Below are positions 11,527 through 23,600 of a stretch of DNA of 64,000 nt, piece by piece. The notes under the pieces were generated by a model that ran no database searches, was not told the DNA's origin, and saw only the letters and a list, made by a program, of their open reading frames with translations. Each line of letters begins with the position of its first letter. The first letter of the stretch is position 1. Position numbers and translations under genes: made by a program. Where the stretch lies: assembly GCF_905163445.1 (NCBI RefSeq), contig NC_053197.1:16678001-16742000 (forward strand). Direction: 5' to 3'. This stretch comes from Pararge aegeria. Its lineage: Eukaryota > Arthropoda > Insecta > Lepidoptera > Nymphalidae.

Positions 11527-11600
11527 TTATAAGTAGAACTTGAAGTCCTCCAATTTGGTTTCACATGCCAAGCAGATCTTTTCAACGGTATAAGGTCCAT
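11527..11600 (-). CDS. Aldehyde oxidase exon 17 and stop
   Basis: Encodes the last residues from a split Asp codon: DGPYTVEKICLACETK to FKFYL, then TAA. The GPxTxExI(C/L)xA pattern is the normal carboxy end of the family. Acceptor CCTTTTCAG. Length 74 nt, phase-consistent. Confidence 0.9.
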
Positions 11601-14600
11601 CTGAAAAGGTAATATAAACTTGACTTAAATTATAAGCTACGATAATACTTAACCGATATTATGTAGATTTGGAAGTAAATTTAATTAAGGCTTTAATTCA
11701 GAACATAACGACGTTAAAAGGTAGGTTATTTCAAGGGTAGTTATATGTTTATAAAGATAATAATGAAAGAATATACACTCATCACATATTTCGTTACATA
11801 ATAGATTCGAGATACTCAGCTGGAAAATGTTAAAGAATATATATATCTTGGCAAACTAATTTCATTTAAAAAGTCAGGACACCGATATGAACTAGAAAAA
11901 CGCATTAAAATAACGTGTAACAAATTCTGGGCCTATGGACACGTTTATATATTTACTCGTATAATAGAAAGAATGGAGTATTCCGTGAGATACGCGAGGA
12001 AGTCAATGCAAGTTAATCTTAACGGCCTAATAGGCGTCATACCGTTTGTAATGACAAAAGGGTCGATTTTATTGCCAAAGTGCACCAAATAAACGTATTC
12101 TTTATAAAAAAAAATGGCTGACAAAAACTAGAATATTGCAATATTCAAATTCAAATTCAATTCATAAAACAGGGGATACCTAAACATATTATTAGGACAG
12201 AAATAATTACCTATGTTAAACCAAATGTTAGAAGGAATCCCAGATTCCAACCTCGAAGATGAAATGGCTTCTCTTAAAGCAAGTGGAATTACCACACCCA
12301 TACATATTGCTGGTTCAGATGTCACTACATAAGAAAAAGGTATGAGTTTATTATATTCAGAATATTATAAAATACGAAAATTATCACCAAATCAACCGAT
12401 GTTCACGACTGCTGAACTTTGGCCTCTCTTTTGAAAGAATTTGGAAACATGAACTATTTAGTGCTCCGGCTTCCTGCGGCTTTTTTGATTTAGCCCCTCT
12501 ATCTATTATACTCATTTTCTGACGCGGAGCTATTCCAGCACACCCATTTAATGTGCCCACCAAATTCACAGAAGACCGATAGTTAGCGACCGTAATGGTT
12601 CTAAACTATTCATCACATGTAAAACTCATCTAGTTAACCTAACAGAAAAATAAAGATAGTTAGACATAGACTAACTCCAAGTATTGGATACCTTTTGATC
12701 CTAAAATGGCATCATTGGTGTATGAATTTTTCCTAAAATAAATTCTAAAGTCTTGCGGTATATCTGTTCCTCCCGGTACGAAATAATTCCAAGTTCGATC
12801 TGTTAGTAATTCTCCAGTGTTATGGTCATATACAAGCTCTTCACTAGTAAAATATCCAACACCCATTATGAAGGCACCTTCTACCTAATAACAAAAGTTT
12901 AAAGTGTTTTTATTTTTGGTGGCAATCGTAATTCTATTATATCTAATAAATATATATAAATAAATCCTACTAATATTAATGTGAAAGTGATGATGTGAGA
13001 GGGATGTTTCTATGTTTAGTACTCAATCCCGCAAAAACGCCTAAACGGATATGAATGAAATTTGGCATGCATGTGCTTATATTCCGATTACTTAAGTAGT
13101 TCCTGAGAGAAAGTTGAAAAAAGCTTAAGAGCTTAGCCGCGGACGTACAGCTTTGTAATTTGGTATGCATGTCAACTATGCTATGGAAAAGGACATGTAC
13201 TTTCAATGCCGATCACTCAAATAGTTCCTAGGTTAGGATTAATAATTGTTAACGAAACTTTAGACCCAATTATGAAGTCTACGCAGACGAAGTCGCGGGC
13301 AGAAGCTAGTTTTCAAATAAATAGTGGGCAAAGGGCGAGTGGTCTGATCCCTGATTTCCGCCTCCCATGAACATCTGCAGCACCACCAGCAGAGCCACCA
13401 AAGCGTTGCCAGCTTTTCAAGATTTTTTACCCACCCCTTGAATAACTCCAATTCGTATTTTAGAGGGAACAGAGAATCAATATTGCTAGTTCAAATTTTA
13501 TTAGATAGTGATATTATATTTATATATGCTAAATAATCATAACCATATTCGTCAACTTGAAACCATCCAAATGCACCCTAAGAAGAGACCACAACAAACT
13601 TAGCCGGATTTTTTTGTTATTTTTATTTAATTTTTCGTACCATGACTTTTAGATGATATATAATAAACCAAAACTTTCACTAAATAAGGTATTATAGAAT
13701 GAAAAAATGGTAAACAAAAGCATGCAATTTGGTCAAATGCTGAAGCCGAAAGTAATATTTATATTAAAAAGTGCAGTAATGCTTACTTGTCCAATATCGA
13801 GTACAGGGTTAATACTACGACCTACGTCTTCCAATAAATCAACTCGTAATATTTGGAACTGTCCTGTCAATGTATCCACTTCAACCTCAGCCAAAGTTAC
13901 GCCATAAACATTAAAATCATTTTTATCATTACTGCCTATATAAGCATTAGCTTGTAAATTTATCCCGTCTTCAAAAGCCTTAGCAATAAGTTGCTCCCAC
14001 GTTGGATTATTCATGTTATCTCTTATTGGTTTAAGTCTTTTTAACAATTCTTCGCAACACCTTTGAACACCTATTTGAACATTCTGTGAAGTCAGACTGG
14101 TAGCTGTTCGTGAGTTATTGGGATTTAACATTGATGTAGTTGGTTTAACATGGATTTTGTTCAGAGGTATATTTAGAAAGTAAGCGCATACTTGGATAGC
14201 TTTAGTATTAATTCCTTGTCCTAATTCAATACCACCATGGTTTATAGCAACGGATCCATCTCCATGAAAAATCGATATTGTAACATTTAGGAAAAAAGGA
14301 ACAGATACCGACCATTTCATAATCGTAAACCTCAAACCACGTTTCTTCCATCGGTTTTCAACGTTAAATTTATTTACCCCCATTCTTCTTTCAGCATAAT
14401 TAGAATCTTTTATAAGAGTGTTAACCATTTCGTCAAGATCACTATAACGTGATCTATCCAAGTTATTCATACGCACTCGCAAGGGATCTATTCCAAGCTC
14501 ATAAGAGATTCGTTCCATCATTTCTTCGGCACCATTAATTGCCTCTAATGACCCTGTAAATGAATAGGAAGTCATATTATTAATAAATATCTTCAATACA

Positions 14601-17600
14601 CATAATGGAGCCTGCAACAGGTTTATTATAAATATAGATATAACTTTGTTTGCTTAATTGTTATTGAAAAATGTATTAATTACATTTTTACCTGGTGAAC
14701 GAAACCAGGAGTTTGAGTGAGTATCTGTAATTACGTCAAAACATCTGAAATTCCACATTTCTTTATTGTAGCAATTAAAATATTGCTCAACGGTTTTTTG
14801 TATGAGAGGCTCGTCAACTATGTAACCGTTATCATCATAAATATCACAATTGAGATACTGAACAACTCCATTTTTGTTGACGCCAATCTGCAAATGAAAT
14901 TTTTTTATTAGAGTTTTCTATTTTATCGTGGAATCTATTTTGTTTTAATCTTGCACATAATTTTTTAACTGCGTAACAAAACAATATTCAAATATGAACA
15001 GCTGTTTCAGCCTTGTTAAAAACCCAATATTAGGTTATTCTCAACTTATAAAAAATTAATATTTCATCAATAAATTTAATAGTCTTCATCAAATACTTCA
15101 AGTAATATTAAAGATATTGTAGCAATGGCTTGCTACAATTATTGTCTTACAAAAATACACGATGATGCCATAAAATAAGCGAATCGCTTTGTCGATTAAA
15201 AATATAAATTAAATAAACGAAAACTATTTTAAGCATATTATTATGAAGACAAAATGCAGCTACGAAAATATTTAATCAGGACTTTGCCATAGGGCACACG
15301 GATTATTGACAGATAAAATAAATTAATAAAATATTGTTTAAACATCATTATGTTATATCAGCTGATACAAAATGTATACCACATACCTCATAATTCGTTG
15401 ATGAAGGCAGCCTCTTGCCCAATGCCCGGGTTTGACTTCTTAGAGGTAAAATAAATCTGCATGGTCGATTTAATTTGTATGTTACGAGAGTACAAGCTGT
15501 CGATACCATGTTCTGTCTGGAAATCTTAGCGCCAAAGCTACCACCAAGCCGACGAACTTCGACATCTACCCTAATTTTGATAAACACAATTAGATATTTT
15601 AATTATAAGTTAACATTTTAGAATATTTTTTTATTTGTTCCATATATGTGGTCTCCTAGCAGCCCCAACTAATAGTCGATAGGGTAAGAAGCGTTGACCC
15701 AAGTCAGTAAATGGATGGGTGGCAGACCTTTGAAGTTTTAAGGAGAATTTGGCATCCGTCAGTCTCAGTTATTACCACTTCCAAAGAATAGTAATAATAA
15801 AATAATAAAATAATAAATAGTTGTAATCAGTAGTGAGTAGTAGGTCGCCTAACTCAGAGCAGCATCTATAAGTGTAACAAATTATATTTAAATCCGTTTA
15901 GTTGTTTTTGCGTGATGCGTTAACAGACAGACAATTGCAAAAATTAAAAAATGAATAATTTTCGGTTTCTATACTGATATTAAAGCATCCTCCAATTTTA
16001 AGTTTCTAAATATATTAAATCGTCCAGTTACAGTTAAAATCCTAACTTTAAGAATGTTCAGACACTTAAAAAAAGGCTATCTCAACGTTATATTATCTTC
16101 AACTCTGAATTAAGAAAACACAGTATTGGCAGATATTGGCAAAGACGCCAAAGGTAATGAAGGTGTTACCACGAAGATGCTTTATCTAGGTATTAAGTAG
16201 GTTAAGTTACAGAAAATACAACAATATAGTTACTAGTAGCTAAAAAAAAAAAAAGAAATAAATATTTTCTACAACAATTTTAAGTCGATGCCAAGTAAAT
16301 TGTAAAATTACTAAGTATAGAAAGATGCGATTTCATTTATTAGTATCTAACAAGCAAAGTAAAGTATATTTTACTTGGCACCTATATTTTACCTGCTTTC
16401 TTCAATGTTTAAAGAACGAGCAGTTAATACCATATTAACATCTATATATTGAGAAGTCGGATACATTTTTAAACCATCTTCAGTGGGCAGAGACACACAC
16501 ATCATAGTCTCAAAGCAAAAATGATATTGCCCATTTATTGTGCGACTGCCTTTAATAATTTTAACAGTATCATTTCCTCTACTAGTAGCTGCTATAGATG
16601 AATATAATTTAACCTTTTGAGGATTACTTTTATTCACCCTTATATCAATTTCTGGCTTTCTAACATTGGTATAAGTTACTTTCACCATCAGTGTAGCTCT
16701 GTTTGCTAAATAATCTGTATCAGCAACAATAATTCCTATCGGTTGATTGTAGTATCGCACTTCTCCGCTGCAAAGTATCTCTTCTTTTGCCGTTAAATCA
16801 GTAACATCGGGCGATGTAAAAGAGTTCAAGCCAGGTATATCTTTTGCCGTATAAAATGCTAGGACTCCCTCTTGACGCTAAAAAAACATTAGCTCTTATT
16901 TTAAAGTTGATACATATTATAAATAAAATAACTGTTACATTAAAACAACGGTTAAAGTACAAAATAACCGTAACAGTAAAATTTAATTAGGCTTTCGTGA
17001 ACAAGCTCGACAATAAATACGTATTTATATCATAAATGCGTAAGTGCTTCTCTCGTACTTATTACAACACTTAGTTTGCAGCATAATATAATAAAAAAAA
17101 AAACGTTTGACCTTTAAAAGAAAATTTGGCAGAGCACACGGTAGACGCGTTTCGAATGAGAAGGATTTTTTTAAATATATTATTTTATGTTTAAAGACGA
17201 GCGCTTGACTGCAATGACAGCTGATGGTAAGCGATGATGCATCCTAAGGTGGAGCGCGCTTGCCAAGAAGATGCCTATTCACTATTTATTTGAAGGTACT
17301 CATATTGTAGGTAGGTTTAGCCCTAGTTTAGCCCAAGTGCAGGTGGACTTCTTCAAACATTATAGAGAACTCTCAGGCGTGCAAGTTTCCTCAAGATGTA
17401 TTGGATAGAAGCAGGCGTCTCATTGCGGAATTCCTTGATATAATACGAAAATGTAGCTTAATTAGCTATACTCAGCGAAGAGCAGGAAAAACTGTATGGT
17501 TTAATTTATAATTTTTTCAATCTTTCTGGTCGACACCAAAGAGATCGTCGGCAATGTACTCTCTGTACGTTTCGTTCCGACACCGGGGCATCCTCAGGAG

Positions 17601-20600
17601 ATGTTGACTTTCTATTGAATTATTATTAAGTAACATGACTGGGCATATGATATGTCATGGGACTCATGGCGTCTATAGTTGCGGCACTAATCGGTAGAAT
17701 ATTGAGAGAATTTATATACTAAGACTTATAATTTTTTTTACACGCTTTTTATTAGTTTCACATGTATGTTTGTTTGACTTCAAATAGTCTGATTTCGTTC
17801 TAACTTTGTAGATATATCAAGGACCGATGAAAATACACAAATTTGATACGATTAAAACACCATAAAGATGGTATCGCTTTTCGCGGATTATAGCAATGGA
17901 GCTTAATTTCACCGCTAAGCAAGTGATATTTATATAGCAAGTGATAATTTAATTGCTAAAATGCACATAGCTTTGAAATTTTGATGTGCGCACCAGGGTT
18001 CGAACTCGGTTCGAATCCCCCTTAAGTAAGGTGCTGGTAAGATGGGAACTACAAGGTGAGGATAAACCTAGCAAAGCTCTCTATAGGGGATATTGTTAGA
18101 TTCACAAATGAGACTGGTAGGTTTCAGGGGGGTTTACACCAGTAAACCTGTGTCTTAAACATGGGGAATAAGGTGGATTGGTCCTTACAGAGGACTGACC
18201 AGGCTATCACCGATTAAAATGAAAATAAATAAAAGTTTGTAATTATATTTTACCATACTATGATGAATCAACGGAAAATTAAAGTCATCTAAATACTACG
18301 AAATTCGATGCACCAATGTAAACTGCGGGTACAGTCTTTGAAGTAACCAACGCCCACCTTGTTCTTAACATCGGCAAACGACCGGACTGGAGTCCCACAA
18401 GTAAACGGATGAATAATTCACGGTAAATAAATAAGCGGTAATAGTCTAGTGGTTAGAGCTTCTGCTTCCCGTTCGGGGGGATAGAGTTTGAGTATTTTCA
18501 AAGTTTTTTTTTATATACTAAAATACACACACATCGCCATCTAGCCCCAAAGTTAGCGTAGCTTGTGTTAAGGGTACTAAGATGACTGCTGAGTATTTAT
18601 ATGAATAGTATACATAAGTACTTATAATATACAGAAGCAGCTTTTAATTTATGCAATTAAATTTCACTTGCTTTAACATCGGAAGGGTGAAGGTGAAGGT
18701 AAAACATCGGAAACCGCTCGCCTTAGAGTTCTCCATTGAGAAAAATTAAAGGCGTCTGAAGGTTAGCAATGTACACTGGACCAGCGTTGTAAGCTCCTGA
18801 GACCCATTTCCTGTAGTGGGATGGAAATGATGATGATGATGATGAAATAAATTGTCAGTATGGCACACTTACTAACGCTTCTGTGGCATCTATGCTCGCA
18901 ATAGTTCCTAATGCCACGGTGCTAAGTACAAATGCAGCAAATACTTCGTTAGGTAATTTTGGTATATCTTCGGCGTATTTCGCTTCTCCTGCACATTGCA
19001 ACTGAGAATAACAATTTGAATTAATAATTTCTCGATAATTCACGTTGAAGTAAACAACAACATAGAAATAAAAATATACAGAACCCTCATTCAGACATTA
19101 ATGCATGTAGTCCATGCGTCTAAAAACAGTTAAAAAAGCCCAGCGCACGTCTCATTTGATACCCGCGTTAATTTGCTAGCTCACAAACTAATCCCATATT
19201 CCCCATTTTATGGAATTAGCTAGCTCACAAACTTATCCAATAGGATAAGTTTGTGAGCTATTTTCATGGTATTTTCATGGTATTTATGTCAACTGCTAAG
19301 TTTCTTGCCGGCTTCTTCTCGGTAGAATCTGCCTTCCGAACCGGTGGTAGTCAATACACACAGACAGACTTGACGTTTCAAAAGTGCCTAGGCCTCTTAA
19401 TTCTATGCACAACAACAATAGCCTATAATAGACCACTGCTTGACTAAACCCCCCCCCCCCCCCCCCCCCCCCCCAAAGGAAGACAATAATCCCAACTTTG
19501 GGCAGAGGGGTTGGTAATCGAAGTAGATGGTACGCAGTAGAAGCACAGAGTATGGCACCAGCACTTCGTTATATTCCCTAAAACGCCTCGTACCGTGGGA
19601 AGAGGAGGGGAAGTGACGGCCTTATCGCTACATAGTGATTTCTTCCAGGCAACCAATGGCGACGAAAACAATTATTGAAAACTTTTGTTAAGGCAAGCTT
19701 ATAAATTCATATTGGGGTTTACTCCCCAAGTTACTAATTAATAAAAAAAATAGATGAAAGATTTAATTTAGTACTGCTATCCTTATCAACAGAGTAGGAG
19801 AAGGATATCATTACCGAATTTAATCTATCATCAAATTCAGATTCATTCTTAATTGGCTTAAATATGGCTGCCAATGCAAATACATGCTCGACGAGCAAGC
19901 TTGTCACAATGCATACCACTGCAAAATATTAATTACTAGGCGGTTCCCCATTATCTCATTAAACTATCATTCGCTATCCCAGACAATATATTCTGACCCA
20001 CCATTGCATCATCCGCCCATTATTGTTTCGTTGGCTTTTCTATTCCTTCATAATTCATTTATTGCATAAACTGTGTACATAATATAATGGTCTTATGAGT
20101 TAGAGAGGGCTTACAGTTTACCATTTCAGGCGTGCCATATTATTCAAGAAGTGAGCTTACAAATAGTTACATATAAAAAAAATCGAATTAAAGCATATCG
20201 CACATGTCATATTTTTACTAAAACAAAAAAAAACAAAAAATTTAATTATTATAGCTTGTGTCCCAAACATCGTAGCCATATTAAACGTCTTATATCATAT
20301 CACCTTTATATTTAAACTATTTACTTTTAATAATGGTCCATATAAATATAGATTAAAACGTAGATTTTTTTTTATCTTACCAATGCTTCCGCTTTGGGTA
20401 GGGGCTGATTGACTGGCCAGACACTAGGATCAGTTGTAAAAGATTGAGAGGCTCTCGACAGTGGACGAGTTTCAGGTAACTTTATAGCACCAGATCTGAA
20501 TCGCGAATTCAATATATTTTCCGGGCATAATGATAGGAGACCCTTAAAGAAAATAAGAACATTACATTTTAAGTAGGTGTCAAACTGAAAATAAAATAAC

Positions 20601-23600
20601 CAGCCAAGTGCGAGTCGGTATCTCGAAGGGTTCTGTACCATTAACTATAAAAACAGCAAAATAATCGTGTCTTTTGTATGGGCAGCCCCTTAAATATTTA
20701 GTTTATTCTGTTTTTTAATATCAGTTGTTATATTAGTAACACAAATTTCAAATGTCTAACTATGACGGTTCATGAAATACAGTCTGCAGACGATCAGACA
20801 GACGAACAGGCAGACAGACAGACCGTCTGAAAACGGAGTATTGGTTCCCGATTTACCCTTCGGATATGGAACCCTAAAAAAACCAAATACATAATCGATA
20901 ATACCTATCTATTGGAGTACTGCTCGATGAAGCTTTAGATTTAGGTCTCTAATTTTCTGTCGATACTATTTCTTTAGCCCCGTACTGAGTATCAGCTATT
21001 GATAAAAATATGTATTTTTTGTATTTTATTGAAGTTACTGCTGGAAGCCTCGCTTCTCATAGGAAATACGGTTTAAAACCATGGACCTACCACGCTGCTC
21101 CAATGCGGGGCTTTAAAGACTATAACCACAATAATTAAATGATAATAACAACGACCGACAGCTTTACGTGCTCTCAGAGGCACGACGGTTGACACCGCCG
21201 ATCTAAAATTTTTTATATTCAAATTTTTTTTACCTTGTAAAATAATCCAAGAGCTAATTTTGTTCTATATTTTATAGAAGGTTCAGGTGGTAATTCTATG
21301 ACTATAAGTTCATTCGATAGCACTTTTAAAGCTCCTTGCAAAGTCGCATTGTCAAAAAGAACTTTCCCAATCAAATATTTCTCCGTCTGCATTGCTCTGT
21401 TGAAATTCGGTGATAAACCACCGTAAACAATCCTGCAGTCTGATACTCGGTTATCGTCGTTAATTTTATAGAAAAAAGCAGCGTTGACGATTGCGTGAGC
21501 GTTTCTTGATCGTGCTGCTACCTATTAGTTAGAGAAAATAATAATATACTTAGTAGTATAGTAGTAGAGCTTTTTGTGAGTTTTTTTTTTTAATATTAAT
21601 AGCGGGCAAACGAGCAAGTGGGTCACCTGATGATGAGTAATCACCGCCGCCCTTAAACATCTGCAGCACCAGAGGGGCCACCGATGCGTTGCCGGCTCTT
21701 AAGGAATTTGTTTATGTGGAAACACATCCGATTGTCGTACTACCGTCATGCTTATCTCTGCCGCAAAGCAGCATTGTTGCAATGCTGTGTTCGGCAGGGT
21801 GGGGTAGCAGGCTTGCGACAGGCTTGCGATAGGCTTGCGACAGGCTTGCGACAGACTTGCGACATGCTCTATACAAGAAATAAACAAAAATGACGTTCAA
21901 CAGCAGTGATTGCAAGATTTACGTCGGTCGCAAGCCAGTCGCAAGCCTGTCTTAAACCCGTCGAAAAGCCTGTCACAAGCCTGTCGCTAGACACTTAATC
22001 ACCCTGCGGGTCATAAGGACGTGGTTGCAGATGTAATTACAGGTACATGAAGTTTTACACCTACGCCTCAGGTTGATGGACACGGGGCTCCGCTTTGCAG
22101 GATGTGTTCCTAGCATGCTCTAACTGTAGGCGATAATTTTCCACAAACATTTAGATCTGCTTAAATTATACTTTGTTGAACATAATTCCAAAATCAGTTG
22201 TATATCAAATCTTAAATAATAAATAAATATACTACGACGATACGCACATTAAGCGCCAAATTAAGCGTAGCTTTTGTTATGAGTATATGATATGATATGA
22301 GCCTCCTTGACGTGTCCATCAAAGGCGGACCAGACATGTGAGCGAATGTGAGTGGCAAATCCAAATTTGGTTTTTAAAATCCGGTTGCATGACGCACATT
22401 ATAACTGGCCAGCTGTATTTTACATATGGGTGTAGAAAAAACATACTTAACATATACATGTGATGTAAACACCGCGACACTGAAAAACATTCATGTACAT
22501 CAAACAAACATTTCTCAGTTGTGGGAATCGAACCCACGGAACCTCGGACTCAAAAGCAGGGACGCAGCCCACTGCGCCAATCAGCCTTTAAATCTAAAAT
22601 AAATAACGGTAAAAATTATTTTAATGAGTTTTCTATTTTACTAGCCAAACAAGCCAAAGTAGTTGTTTCAGAGTTGAAACAACCCTACACAAATTATGAA
22701 GTGTTAGATGACGATGGTATGGAGTCTAATTTAAAATAAATTAAAAAATAGTAATCTGGTCATCACTGTTCTGGAATTTCTAGAAGCCACACATAACTTA
22801 TTTTAGTTATATCTACAGTTCTGTAGCCAATAGGAGTAAAATAACTGCGTAATACTAAAAATGTGAGTGCATTAATACCATAAACCTTTACCTTATACGT
22901 GACCAATTTATTTTCTTTATTGAATGGTGGCATTATCACATTCAATATCACTTTCCCTCTCATATCTTCAACAAGAAAACTTTGCATCGCGACAATTTTT
23001 TTGACGCCATCTAATGAAACTGTAAAATAAATTAATGATAATGTCATTTGTTATCGGGAAATAAAATTTTATTCATAGAAAACATGTTGTTTGATAACGT
23101 TTATTATGAAATGCTAATTAAACCTGTTACACATATTGTGTAAGTAAAAACTAGCACAGTTAATACATAATAAGTAGTAATTTTTATTCTTAAATATAGT
23201 TCAACGGGTACATACCACATTAGTGTTTTTGGATTTGTCGATATTTCGACCCAGTTGCATGGATCTTGGTCCCGTCGTGACCACGAAAATCTTAGTTTAA
23301 AATCTTTAGTAACTTCTCAATGAAAATACTTGACACTCATTTATGTTAACTTAACTCGTCGAAGTGGGGAATGGGTCTGTGAGACCTAACATATTCTATT
23401 TTGCTTAAAATTAGGTTACTGAGCTTTTGAGTCGGTCTAAGGTCAGGTAGCACAACAGTCAGACTGTGTACCAGCAACGAGCAAAGATGAAAAAATCATA
23501 TCACTACTTTATTTTCATGACACATTGTAGGTGCAACTTTAAAATCTATGACAAGCAAATCATAATTTATACAATAGCTAATTTAAAAAATCCTCGAGCC

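Noticed and set aside
12128..12210. Read-through end of exon 16 as the true C-terminus
   Set aside because: Exon 17 has a good acceptor, correct phase and the conserved GPYTVEKICLA-type end; the read-through residues are unlike the family.
12384..12569. 62-codon frame in intron 15 as an extra aldehyde oxidase exon
   Set aside because: Exon 15 joins exon 16 in phase and matches the family without it; the residues do not fit the enzyme.
18437..18505. tRNA gene on the plus strand
   Set aside because: This is the head of a SINE; acceptor stem pairing is absent.
19444..19671. Frame ending in poly-glycine
   Set aside because: The glycine run is the translated poly-C tract of a SINE-like repeat.
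21684..21915. Overlapping frames on both strands as small genes
   Set aside because: They are translations of the 11-bp minisatellite, which keeps several frames open by its sequence.
22510..22592. tRNA gene on the minus strand
   Set aside because: A and B boxes are visible, but the arms do not close into a cloverleaf and a SINE body follows.
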